Assembly: GCA_035582835.1 (NCBI GenBank)
Contig: JAYKAV010002386.1
Span: 558,696 to 622,695, forward strand
DNA from: Phoebastria nigripes
Lineage: Eukaryota > Chordata > Aves > Procellariiformes > Diomedeidae
Direction: 5' to 3'
Length of the DNA stretch: 64,000 bases
Below, in pieces: positions 49,097-62,900 of the stretch (its first letter is position 1; each line of letters opens with the position of its first letter). The notes beneath the pieces were generated by a model, which did no database searches, was not told the origin of the DNA, and was given only the letters and a program-made list of their open reading frames with translations. The translations under genes were made by a program, and so were the position numbers.

Positions 49097-52000
49097 CTGT
49101 GGGGAGAAGAACAGTCACTGAAGTGCTATGAATTACAAAATCAAGGTGTTATTTTGTTCGGTTGGTTTTGTTGTGATGTGGGGTTTTTTTGTTTGTTTGT
49201 TTTTAAACACCAGGATCGAGTTGAAATTTAAAGTCAAAATATCTACTGAGAACAGCTAAGCCTTGGAAGTAACAAGTTTTATTAAACTCTGTCCTTTGAA
49301 TTTTGCAAAAGAGCCCCATCTTTCACTGGGCGCTATCCCTTTGCACCATGCTAGCAACAGAAGGGACATCTAAAGATCATACAGCCTACCCAGGAAGGTT
49401 CATCTGAGCCTTGAGGCAATGAGGCAATCATCACAAGGTGGGATTATTTTTTTTACCTAATTTGAGCCACTTAAGAATTAGCCATCTAATCTAAACTTTT
49501 CCGTAAAGCTTCCCCCATTGTCAGTGCACACAGCGCAATGAACCTGCAGAGAGCAGCCCATCACAGTCTAATATGGTTATCTATGAAAAGTGGGAAGAAT
49601 TGTCTTTCTTCCTATTGACCATAGCCAATAGACTGGGACTGGAAGTGGAGACTATAGAACTAGCTTTTAAATAGGAATCCCATTCACATTGATAGGGCAT
49701 AGCAATTCTCCTGTGTCCTCTCTCATTCCTAGTTACTGATGAGGAGGGTGGTTAGAGAAAGTGAGGTGGGGAATGGGCCCCACAGAACCACTAAAATCCT
49801 TCATTCATAATTAGCCTTTAAGACCCGTTGGCAACTAGTGCCACTGAGACTGCAGTCTCCAAGCAATTGTATTTTGTAGGGACTGCATAGCTGGCTGCTG
49901 CCAGGTATGTGGGATGCAAAGAAAGAATTAAAAACAACCTTTGCGTTTCCTTTCCTGGGTTGTGCTTTGTGCTTAACCACAAACAAGGATTTGAGACTGT
50001 CTCTGTAAAGCTGAAAATAACTGAGAAGTTGGTAAACAAGTGGAGAAATGTAACAGGCTTACCCATTTTCTGGGAGTTTGTCAGCAATGCCCTTGTACTG
50101 ATTGATTGTCTAGCAACATTCTGTATGTTCAAACTAAGGGCTAGATTTGGAGAAGAATAACCAGAAGGCAAAGAATATTTTCTGAGAGCTCACTAACTAC
50201 TTTTGACTACCAGCCTCAGCCATTATCACCAATTAGTAACAAAATCCAGTCATCCTAGGTGCAAAAATCAAATTCACCTCCCTCTCGTATTTCTATTCCT
50301 GTTAAATTCATCAGGACTGTGTGGATAGCGATAACTCTAATTTGATTTGATTGGCCAAACTTGAACAAAATGTTAAAGGTAAACCTGTTTTCACACTGAA
50401 TTGCAACTTGCAAGGCTGAGCAAGCTCTGCATTTGATCTCTCCGTGGTTACATATTCAGTTCTAACTTTTCTTCTCAAAGAAAGATAAATTTGTTTNTAT
50501 TAGGATTTTACAATTATCACAGATCTCATTTTAAACCCAGGGCTTTTTACTGCCTAACTAGCTCAAATCCAGCAAGTTTCTTGTATAAACAGAAGGTGAA
50601 TAAATGCCTAGCCAAAAAAAAAAAAAAAAAAAAAAAAAAANNNNNNNNNNNNNNNNNNNNNNNNNNNNNNNNNNNNNNNNNNNNNNNNNNNNNNNNNNNN
50701 NNNNNNNNNNNNNNNNNNNNNNNNNNNNNNNNNNNNNNNNNNNNNNNNNNNNNNNNNNNNNNNNNNNNNNNNNNNNNNNNNNNNNNNNNNNNNNNACAAT
50801 GATTTAGGTATGCATTGGAAAGATAAATACCTGCCCTTCAACAACGCTGTTTATCTAGAGATTTCTGGGTCATTTACAACAATTAACCTCTTAGTCTTCA
50901 CAAGCAACCCTGGGAGGTAGATACGATGCTCATTTACCACTGGGGAAAAAGAATTACAGATGCTTTTCTTTTGGCAGAGTGTTGCAGCCAAACCAAGGCA
51001 TTTCATGTTCAACACATTACATACTCAGTGATTTGTCCCTAGTGACCTGAGGGATTGTTAATGCAGCTCTAGCATCATTAGAACCTGTTCCCATTTGTCT
51101 CCATTAATTAAGGAAGGTGAAATTCATCCCAGTACAGAGGGCTGGCACAAAGCTACGTCTCCCTCCAGGGCCTTAAATAAGATTTATGAGAGGCAAAAGC
51201 CCTGTGCTGGTGTAATAGAGGAATACATTTCACACACAGTGGCCTCAGGCAGGTGTGCAGGCTAGAGACATGCTTCTCACTGATGCATCAAGGCCACCTT
51301 GAGTGAGGCGAAGGCAGATGAATTATGAGTTTCCAAGCCCTTTTTGCAGAACAGTGCCAGTGAGAGGGCGCACTTACACCCATACAGATCAATCTCCCCC
51401 TTCCACTGCTTACTGGCTGATGGTAATTTTCCACTCAAGTTGATGGGAACTGGAAACCTAAGCAGAAAGTCAGTACAAGTTCCTAGAATCATCCACTCTG
51501 CTGGAAGCTTTTAGCTGATGCTTTGAAATACAGCCTTACCATTAGCTGATGGAATTACTTCAGTCTGTAAAATGTAAGACAGGATGTTCTCGAGAAGCGA
51601 GATCTGCCACAGACAAGAAAATTGAGTTAGACATCTCTTCCTGATAGTGGTAGAACTGTCATGCCCTAATCCTGGATGGAGTTAGGAGGCTCATGTTCAA
51701 CTTCCAGCTCTCATTTGGCCCAAAAGAGTCATAAGCTCAGGTGAACTTTGATCTTAAGTCCTTGGAATGATGCAAAGGAAGTGAGATGCAAAATGCAAAT
51801 GGCTTTCATCATGCTTGGACAACATCCTCATTTAAAACAGTCTATTTCCTTTATTTGTAAGATAATTTATCACCAATAGAAAAACAGAACAGTTTTAATC
51901 CTTTCTCCTCAGCTACTCAGAACTGATTGATTGTACTGAGAATTAAATGACATCTGNGGAGGCAGGGTTTTCCCCTGTAAGCCTACAACTGCACTATTTC

Positions 52001-55000
52001 AGGCATCTGAGACTAGTATTTTGGCTCCCATTCCCTGCTGTAATTCTGAGCATCTGTGATGAGCACCAGTGCACCACATGGAGTGCCTCTGCCTCAGCTG
52101 TGCATGTGATCGCTTGGACGGCACACTGCTCCTTCTGCTGCTACAGTTCAGATTACTGCTGTGCGTTTCACCATTATGATTCGAGAGATCTCTCTGCTTA
52201 CTGATGAAATGTGATACACCAGCCAGGGGAACTACAGAATATCTCATTTTCAGAGCACTAACTTGCCCAACAGAATATACTTTTAAGTCCACAGCAGAGA
52301 GGTGGCTGCCAGAAGACAGGAAAAGAGCCACCCAGGAATGAAGCCAAATGATTTAGAAATACAAATAAAATTTAGCTGCTTACTCTTTAGCCTTGATATC
52401 ACTGATATTCCTGGTTTGCATTTCCTGTGTGCTTAAATTATCTGCTTACCTCGAAAAAGCCAACATTGGAGTGGGTTAGGGAGAACTGGAGCCTGAGGGA
52501 AAGAAGTGAAACAAGATGAGTCACTAGAAAGGATAAACACAGGTTATTCTAGTCATGTGCAGTCACTGCTGTAGAGCTCCAGGCCTTAAGAAACATCTGT
52601 AAAGAGACTTTGGAAGCAATATATTTTACACAATGCATACTGCCTCATAGAGAATGAGGTGGTTTTCTTAGGGCATTGCTGAGCATGCATGCAAAAGAGT
52701 ATGCTAGAAGGGCTGTAGCCAGCAATGTGAGTGTGCTTCTCCCTCTGTGCTGTATTTTGGAAATCCTACTGACAATTGACTTTACCAGGGCTAGCATCAA
52801 GGACTTGCAGGCTCTCAGATATTTTGCAAGGATTTTGGTACATCTACACAATGCTTTGATGTGAGCCTTACCGGGATGGGAAGAAAAATTCTGTTCATTG
52901 TATGGTGCTGCTGCTGATGGCTGTGTTGCTAATGTCTCTGTTTCCAAATTCAAATACTTATTCAGTACATATTCAAGTACCCAAACATGTATTCAAAACA
53001 TGATTCCTGAGTTTCCACAGAACCAGCATCCCAGCTCTCAGCACACTCTAGATTTTTCTTTCTGGATGTTGCTGCAAAAAATGCTAACAGCACTATCCTC
53101 CTTAAATTCCTAACTTCTCTGTGCCCTGACTAACTCTGCATATTCTTAACCCTATAACTGTCTTCCCAAGGGACTTTTGTGAAATCAGGGTTCCAATTCC
53201 CAGCTGTGAGGTCCTGGTATACATAGCTTCTCTCTATAAAACGTGAGATGTTAGATGTCTAAATGCCCAACCTCTGTTCTCCAGCTTTCTGACCCTTGAG
53301 AGTTGCAGGACCTTAGCTGGAGAATCTCTGCTGTAAGAATATCAGCATAGGAGAACTGCAGGGGTCCAGATTCTTTACTGTGTCCTGGACCCCTCTGCAC
53401 TTTCCTAGTGGCACAGGTGGGCTAGAAAGCAGTTGCATCTTGCCAGCTGGAAAGGGATGAGGGAAGCTCTCAGATGATTCATGGTCATCATAACTGCCCT
53501 TCACTTCATTTATCTAGCTCAGAGGGGAGAGTAGATGTCAGGAACAGAGTCCAATAAGACCACTGCCCTGCAGCAATCCACAGCTGGTGGGCAGTCCCTT
53601 GGGGACTGTGGCAGTTGTCACAGAGAAGCTTCCTGACTCCTCTAAACTGTACAAGTACAACCACACAGAGAATTAGAGAATCTAATGCAGATGAACTCAC
53701 CAGGGAAACACATTCATTAAATTATGGTTATGTGATCATGTGCCTAAACTGCTAATGTTGGGATTGCTAACACTTCCAAATGGCTGGAAATCCTTTCCAT
53801 CCCAGGTTCAATTACCTGTTCAAACATAGTGAGCCCATCAATTTCTGGTCAAATATATTCAGAGCAATGCTGGTGTTGGCTGCCTGCAGAAGAAAGAAAC
53901 CATGGGTTACCAAACACAAAAAACCAGGACCCTTGCTGTGAATTAGTCACAAATACAGAAATACCATCTTCCAGGTTATGTACAGAAGCTGTTTCATGTA
54001 GATGCAACTTTCTCCCTAGCCCATGGCCCATGCAAGGCTGCACACAGTAAATGTCTGCTTATCTGAATGGCACTGACAAGAGCTGAAATGTGGGTAATGA
54101 GGTTTTACTAATATCAAAGACATTTTCAGTTAAATGAACAAGTTGCCAAGAGGCATGACTCATGCCTGCAGAAGTGTCATTCCAGAGAACAAAACTTTGG
54201 TTAATCAGAGTTGCTATATGTTTGGATTTTTGTCCACCTATAGGAAAGTGTTCTTTGCCATAGAAATGTCCTGTAGGTTAAGTGAGGCCACATAGGCACC
54301 TCCTGTGACTAAGGGGAATTTGCATGTTTAAGTACTAGAGATCTGGCACTTTGTTTCTTGTACAGAGTTTTAACAGAAGGAATGAACAAACATATTTAAC
54401 CCCGAGTTAAACATCACCTTGTTTGATGTACTTACTACGTTCATTGTGAACAATGAGTGGGTGGTTGAGTCTGGCAGAACAGCAAACACCTCCATGGAGC
54501 CCTGAATCTCTACCGTGAAGGAATCCTGCTCTAAGCTGATGATAGGTATTTCAGTAGCCATTAGCTTCAACATCACTGGGTAGGGTGTAACTGAATATTT
54601 GGCTACCTGTAAGGTTCCAAGACAAAAAAAAAAGANAGAAGAATGCTTTTCTTGTAGAACAGATCAGAATACTGCATTTTCTCATTCTTGAAGCAATAAT
54701 TTTGAAGTAGTTCCTTAAGACAAGGTTAAAGACTGCTGCTAACGTAAGAGTCTTTCAAGCAAGCAGGAAGTAGAAGTTTTCTGTGGTGATAAATTAACAG
54801 TCTTGGCCACATCAGGAATGCAGTGGAAAGTTCCTTCCACTCTAGGAATACGATTTCTTCTATATCACTTTGAGAGAAATTAAATTCTCGTTTGTGAACA
54901 TAGGAAAGGAATGGAACATGAATGTGACGTTTAAGTCACACAAAGAGCTTGGGAGTCATTCACTTTGAGATTCTCCCATCTCGTGAGACAGGTTCCTGCT

Positions 55001-56870
55001 CTGGACTGTCCTCAGAGGAGCCTCACTCTGTCCATTACCTGAAGAGCGAGTAGGCTCACCAAGTTCATTACTTCGAACAGAGGGGGTGGAATATTAGCAT
55101 CAATGCTCATGGCATTTTATGGAGAAGACCATATGATGACTGCCCATGGAGCATTCTTAGATTTCTGAGGAAGGAACTTAATATCACCCGGGAAGCAAAC
55201 AAGGATGTGAAGTTCTTCGAAGCACGAGTTCCATTTCATCCAACCTCGGCATTTATGGCCTAGCATCTCTTACGCTCATTTTTGGTTTCTCATTCTGTCT
55301 GAGAAGGCTGGTGGAAGCCATGCATGCTCATATTCTCTGTCCTGTTATGTTCATCTCATCCACCTAAAATAAATGGAAACCCTGTGCATCTGCCTTGTCT
55401 GTTCCATAGATGTAATGTTTCCTGCCCATCTGTTAGCTCGGTTTCCTGCACATGGCCACTACAGTACCTTCCCAGCTCTTTACTGGATTCCTTTCTGCTA
55501 GTCAGTCACAGGCTAGCAGTGAAGCAAAGATAGTTATGCAGGTTTGGGCAGGTGAAAGGTCTTATTTCTGAGCTGAGGACCCCTCAGAAGTCTCTCAAAG
55601 CAGGACACATGACTGGAAGCTTTTTCCTGCCTAGAGCTGGTTTTAGGTGGGAACAGCTGTGGCTTGGGCACAGTGCCCAGAGTAAAGATTGATGGGCAAG
55701 ATTATGGGCCAAGTTTGGTAACAGTGCAAGTTATTCAACTCATTGTGGGGGTGGGAGGTGACAAGGCCCATCCGCTCTGCTGTTACGAGGCATACATGTG
55801 CCCGCTTCTCCAGCGCAGGAGCCCTGCTGGCCCTACAAGCCTTTGGGATACACCAGTAGTGAGGTGTCTGACATCCACACCGGGTGGTTTCCTAAGAGTT
55901 TGCAGAAGTAATGATACTCACTTCAGGGATGATACTGCCAAATATCTCCGTGCTTATATTAAAATAGCTGCAAGTCTGGAGAAAAAAGAAAAAAAGATAA
56001 AAGAGTTTACCAGATTTGACCTTCATGGTCAGCTTTTGTTTAAATGCATTATTACTGTCATTTCAATGAATTTTTGATTCTGTACCTTTTGTTCTCAGAA
56101 ATATTCTTAAGGGACTAAGTATACTTAAAGGTGATTCCCAATAATATATGCCAAAATACTTCCTGGGAAAGCAAATGCTTAATATCATTATAGTTTGGCC
56201 TGCAATCTATAGGTTTTGGAACTTACTGACCCTCCTGGAGACAGTCTAGCCAAGTCTGCCAGCCTCCAAGCCACAGCTACTGTACTTTGATATATGCTTT
56301 GCTTCCATGGCCCCTGTGGTACTTTCAGTCTGTGAAGACCCCTCAGAAAACAGCCACTGAGGCTGCTAAATTCCCCAGAGTAGATCTTTGTCCATGTCAG
56401 AAAAGTCTATGCCTCAGGTCTACAAAACCCTTCTTTTTTGTAGCAAAGTTGCCAATATTTGGTACCTTGCTCAGTGGAACTTGGCACCCCTGGCTGTGGC
56501 CTGAGGCATCTCTATAAAGCATAAATAAAAGAGCATAACAATACCATAGTATTTATGATCTACTGCCTCAGGACCTATTAGCAGCTTTATACGCCCACAT
56601 ACTGACAACTTGCAGGTCAAAGCCCCATCTTGGATGACCTGAGTCACTCTGACCCCTTTCCTCTGTGTCCTACTCACCTCCTCAGCAATGGTGATGTTGA
56701 AGGCCCCTGCAGTGTAGTAAGCAAATGAGTAGGTCTGAAAGAAATACTCAGAGAAGGCAAGGTAGAGCATGGAGTCGCTTTGGTCTGGGATAGTGAAGGG
56801 AGCTGCCACATAGGGAGGGCCAGAATAGGTTCCAGCTGGATAGACTATCCCCTGAAAGGTAATGGCAGAG

Positions 56871-56949
<79 letters not shown>

Positions 56950-59900
56950 TCAAAATATGACTTTAACGTGACTGCAGACCATTAATGCTACTTTCCTTTC
57001 CCTTGCTTAGGCTATTCATTTGGTGTATAAATGAGTACATAGGCTTTGTAGTACACTCCGAAGCCTTGGTGCTTTCAAGGAGGTGGTGAAAACAAGTTCC
57101 AGAGATTGGACACCCTGCCACCTCAGAAAACAAAGCCTCTAAATTAAGGGCCTACATATTGCATGAAGAGTATAACTAAGGGTCCTTATTGAAAAGCCTT
57201 ACTTTCTCCTTTCCCCATCTTCAGGAATTTAAATCTGAGAACTGCTGCCTAGAGCTATTCAATGGTCTCAATTACAAAACGGATCTCTAAAACCAGAGGT
57301 CTTTCTAGGTCAAAATCAGCACCTTATTCTACCCAGAAGCAAGTTGGTAACTTGTGCAGACAAAAGAATGCCTATGAGAGAAAGGAAAGTTATGTCAGAC
57401 AATCCTAAAAACACTTATGTTGTCTTTTGCACTACCCATGATATTAGCCAAGGTTTGCAGATCTAATACTTCCAAATGCATCCAGATAAAAAAAAAAAAA
57501 AAAAAAGGTAAAACTGATTTGAAGTGAGGAAGGTACTCAGAGGTTAAGATTTTTTTTATCCCTTTCATTAGTTTCCCCTTTATGTTTCATCTCAAATGTA
57601 TTCTGTGTGTCTTTATTTTCTCAACTCCTCCCCATCTATCTCTAAATTCTGTGTTGCCTTTTAAGGGCTATCAAAATGCTTACAAAGTGCTGAGTCACTT
57701 TGCCAATGACCCCCCCGTTCAATCCTCACTTGCTGGATTTAACAGTCACTCGCTTTGTATTTTTCCCCCACGTTGCATCTTATGGGATGGGAGAGTAGCT
57801 CTTGTAAACAGCCATGACATTACCTCTTTAGTCTACCTCAAGTCTCTGCTTAAAATCTAGTTGCCACAATACCCAGAAGAGCTTGACAGCAGCTGTAGAG
57901 CTGGTGTGCCAAGACCAGTGTCTACCATACCGACTGATACTGGCTTATTGTTCTTTTGTGTTCTCGCCTCTTATTTCCTTGTTGTCTCTTGTTTATACTT
58001 AATTTATAAGATCTTTGTGACAAGACTGTCTTTGCATTCTCCCTTTGTAGACCACCTAGTGCAAGGCATCTTAAACTTAATTAAGGATCTTAGACACTAT
58101 GATGATGATAACTACCCTCAACCAAATCACCTTACACAGAATGACAATCAAGTCATTTTAGAATTAGGAACTAGTCTGGCTTTAGTTTCAATACATAAGG
58201 AGATTTTTTCCTTTACTTGAAAGAAACTTTCAGGCCTTCAAACTCAGCAGCACTCCTTGGGCTCCCATGCTTTTTCAAGGGTCACCTGTCTTCTCATTCA
58301 AGGTGCCAGAGGCTTAATCCTTGCTCCTATAGTCTTGCTCTTTCTTTTCCTCTCTCATCTGATAGCAGATGCATCTAGTTAGTGCAATGTGTGGAAATCT
58401 TCCCCTGACTGACTGAACAAAGAAGTCCCAGATATTAATCAACAGTGAGAGAAGGATGATGTTGAATACCTTTCTCTCCTTTCCCTTTCTCTTTTTTCTT
58501 CTAACTTGCTCAGTCAACTTTTACTGGTCTCTATTTGCTATAACCAACTCAATAGCAATTAAAAAAAAAAAAAAGATGTGGCTTCTAAATAATTCATTTT
58601 ACAACANGGTTGTTAAAAAATGATTACAATAACAAATGCAATAGTGCTTCGAAATGTCTGTCTTCTCAGATACTGAGTCCTAATGTTCAGAACAGCAATC
58701 ATGCTCATCTTAGAAAGTGGATCATACAATAATAAAAACCACAATAGTCTTGGCAAATAGCACTACAGGCAATTACCTTTAAGTCCAGGTCAATGAATGG
58801 TTGGAATACTGCTGGCAAGCTATTTAAGGAGTAGTCTACTTCNGCCAAATCATCAATCGGCATTAGGACTGTAAGGGTGGTAGATAAAGCAAAATACCCA
58901 ATATTACAAAAAGCATAGAAAGAATTTTATGTACACTTAAAACTAAGTCAGTTCCTGAAGGAGAATGACACAAGTTGTTCCAAAGGGTAGGGAAAAACAC
59001 AACCAGGGACCTCCTAATATGCATTCTAATCTAAGGCTTGATGTTTCTACTGGCACCTTCTTTAAAGCACCTTCTTTAGTTTGTCTGATGTTTTCTCATT
59101 GTGGAAAAGTAAATTTGGTCTAACCAAAAAAAGGAAATGGCCATGCCAGTGCTTCAGGGCATAAGGAGGTGTTGGGATTTCTTGTCAAGCATTTCTGAGA
59201 GCATCCAAAGTGCCTCTAACTTGCAAATACTTTCCCAGAAAAGGTGGGTGCCTGATCTGCTTATGTACTTGTGTTTTGCACATGGTATCTGCCCAACACT
59301 TTAGGTGCCTTAAACTCTTGCAAATCTAACCCAAAATGGTTAAAGTGAGAAGTTTTTTTACAAAGGAGCTTTTTCATTTTGCCTTTGGCAAGTCTGAAAA
59401 ATTGGCAAGTAAGACTTAAATTTCCAGGCAGGCTAGGGGAGCAGGCTTCAGCTTGTATAGTGCTATGTGCGCAGGAGGACTCAGAGCATGGGAGGGAAGG
59501 GAAAACTGCCTTCGCATTAGTGCTGCGTGGCCTCTAAGTGGCATTTCTGACAACAGGGGTGGACGCTGCCACATTCACAAGTTGAGAATCGTGCCCAAGT
59601 CCTTGGCTTCTCAGAAATATCCTTTGCTTGTCCAAGAACCACTCCCTTTATTTAACTGTGGTCCTGAGTAAGCAAGGGAACAGACAGAATGTCGAGTCTG
59701 ATACCTCTCCTGGAGGCTTTGCTGACCAGCTGCTGTTAAGGAAACTGCCGAATTTCACTGAACAGGAGAGAGAAAGAAAAAGGAAAAGATATCGCTAGTG
59801 ACTCACCATTCAGTGATCGGAGGTCTTCATCTATCAACTGGATCCCAGATCTGATGTTGGGACATGACTGTATAAAAGCACACTCAAGTTATGGCCTGAT

Positions 59901-62900
59901 TAGCGTGGACCTGTAAGCACCTCTTACCTGTGTGCTAGCAAATCTGTCTGCTTATGTGACACACATTGCAGCATTTGTTTGTCAAAACACCTAAACTAGC
60001 TTTTCTTCAGCCATCTGAGTTCGCCAAGGTTTCTACTTGGTGCAATGTAAGCATGTCCTATGTCAGAGCTGCCTTTAGGCAACAAAGTGAGAAGTTGCCA
60101 AAGGCAGCCTGATGGGGGTGACAAAACCACAGCCTTAACAGCACAAGGAGGAGAGAGATCTCACATTGGTCTCACAGGAGAGATCCCTGTCCTGGGGCAG
60201 AATCACAGCCATCTCAAGCTCTCTCTCCTCTCAGAGGCCGTGGGCAGGTTGTCATCAGAACTACTCACCTCTTTGATATGATGAAGTTTAAATATGTCAT
60301 ACTATCAGGTGATGTACTACAACATCTCTATGCATCACCCAATATATGTTTTGTCTGCTGAGTATAAAAATTACCCAAAACCCAGGATGCCTGTAGGTAC
60401 ACAGGCAGAGACTTATTCTGCGTTGGAATGGGAAAATAACTACATTTTCCAGCCCTACTGCTGCCTTGGTTGAACCTAGCTGTGGACTAGTCAATATCTT
60501 GGCCATGAACTTGGCACTTTATCTGGAAGCATTTCTGGCTGGCAAAAAGGTGACTGGGCTGATCAGACCAGAATAGGACTACATTATTTTTCTAGTTCTT
60601 CCTTTGCCAAGTTCACAGCACTGACTTGTGAAAGTCATATTCCTTAAACCCCTCCCCTACACAATTTGAAAGGCTTACGTTAGTGACCAAGCTCCTGTGA
60701 ATGGGTTTCTTCAGATACTTGATAAAGNAGTTATGCAGGAAGCTAGAGGAAAGGAAGAAAGCAATTCATGGGTCAAGTACTACAGTCATTAACAGGAAAT
60801 CAAGTATCTCCACAGAACATTAATTTAATGGCCTCTGAGTGTGATATTCTAGTACACAAGGGAGCTTTCTGAAATGTAACAACTATCAGAGAGCCACCAT
60901 TTAAAAGGAGATAATTTCACCACTAGGCATCTCAGCAATTAGCCTGGGTAGGTTCATCTTTATGAATAAGGAATTCTTCATATTACCACTATCATGTATG
61001 TACAAACACAGAATAAATAAGTAGTCTCTGCACTAGGAACTTCCAATACAAGTAAAAACAAGCAAACAAACAAAATACCAAACCTAAAACCAGGTAACAA
61101 GAGTTGTATTCAGACAGTGAGAGAAGTACAAGAAAACAATGAAATAATGTTGCATAGGGTTGTAACCAGAGGCACAACAGACAGCAGTCTGGTTCTGTTC
61201 AGTTTTGATAGCACTGTGACTAGAAGTACTTAAAGCATAATACAAGCATGTAACTTCTACCTAGAGCTGAAGAGTAGAGCAGTATTTGGAAAGAAGTGGG
61301 TGCTGAAGAAGCACAAGGGATGGTTTGATCTGACCAGAACTGCTGTATTTATCCTTAACTCAAGGGACAGTGTGCACAAATACAAGGACAATGGTCAAAT
61401 TCGGCCATTTTAACACTGGATTAGGGCCCTGATTCTCACTTGTAGTGCCTATAGACGCTGAAATAGGTGCCCTGTTTTGTGAAGTTGTCTTTGTGCCATT
61501 CATTGACAGTTATTTTCTCCCAGAGTATATACAGATCTCTTCCACTTACCCACTTTTTCCATTCAACTTGATGTCTATATCACCAGAAGTTGTCCGGCAG
61601 CTGGTAAGTGATATTGATGTATGACCCGTATTATCCAGGGGTGTTGAAAAGATTGCAGTAACAAACACCTTTGAAATGTACACTGTGCTTCTTCCGCTGT
61701 CTTTGCTGCATAAAGTAAAAATAAAGAAATAACTGAAAAAACTATTTTTAATGGATGTTTAAGACTCAATTAATTCTTAAATGGACTCTTTTCTATTCAC
61801 TGAAGATAAAGCTGTTTATCTGAATACTTTTTTATTGCATTGCTCATAACGAAAATAGATTCTAATATGTCTGCAAACAATCGAGTATTCTACACAGATT
61901 TCCAGCTAGGAGTTTTGGAAAATGNTGGATTTGGGAAAGTATATAATTCACTATTGTAAAGTATTTTGTTCCAGTTACCAGACCTGTGCCCACAGCAGAG
62001 GGAACTGGGATGTGCCTGATGTAAGATAGGGCAAGAGAGCTGTACTGGGATCTAATCTATTGGTGTCTGAGGAGGGTCCATACAAGCCCATGTCAGGGCC
62101 TGGAGTGCCCCAATGGGCTCTGTGCCGTCTTCCCCACCCCTCCCAGGGGTTTGGCAGCCCATGCTCAAGACCAGCTCCAGCATGGTGAAGCTGTGTTATT
62201 TTGGATCAAGTTGTTCATAACTTNGTTGTGAGGAAGAGCTGTGAAAAACCTCATTGGGGGTCTCTGCCCTTGGTTTATGAGCTGCATTGGAGCTCAGGTC
62301 TTTGCTCGAGCTATGTTGTAGGTACACCTACGTGTGATAACTTGTACTTAGTTAATCTTGACAGTGCTTTGCTGGCTTGACTTCCTGGCTTTGCCTCAGA
62401 CCTGCTTCTTCACTATGGACTTGCCTGGCAACCTGGACTGGTGGCTGTTCCTGGTCACTGCCACTAACCTGCTCTGCTTGCCTGTCTTGGGTACTTGCCA
62501 GTGAGGGCAGTGTCCCTCCTGCCATGCCATCACCCTCAGCTCCCGGGTCCCCTCCCCTTGCAAGCAGCCAGCCCTGACAGCAGAAGCCCAGAAGTGCAGA
62601 TCAGAGACTGCTGTAATTCAGTCAGTTTAGCAATATAGGTAATGTGAGTTGTGGGGAAGAGGAGGAGGGATTTCTTTCCTCTGAAACAGCCTGGGACTAG
62701 GAAGGTGTGGAGACTGCTCTAAGGATATTGCCATTTGCTTGTTCATTTTCCATTAGCTTTCGAACTGTATCTCTTGGAGGCATAGCACATGGTTTCTAAC
62801 AGTGTAGCTGCACTGGGAGGGTTTATTATCCTGGACTGTCATCCACCGTACTACAATTTTTCTAAATGTGGCAGGCTGGACAACGACAGCATTCAACTAG

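Larger units (their letters stand above)
56952..58776. other. BPIFC intron with an antisense open stretch
   Basis: A 1.9-kb intron. On the plus strand, 57582-58220 stays open for about 213 codons with a single TAG at 57858; the second half contains one hydrophobic segment (LLFFCVLASYFLVVSCLYLI). I recognise no family. Probably chance. Confidence 0.4.

Noticed and set aside
51277..51492. Minus-strand segment reading FLLRFPVPINLSGKLPS as the missing BPIFC GFPLP exon
   Set aside because: The only in-phase acceptor would leave an intron of about 55 bases, no donor gives the phase required by the terminal exon, and residues after FPVP do not follow the family.
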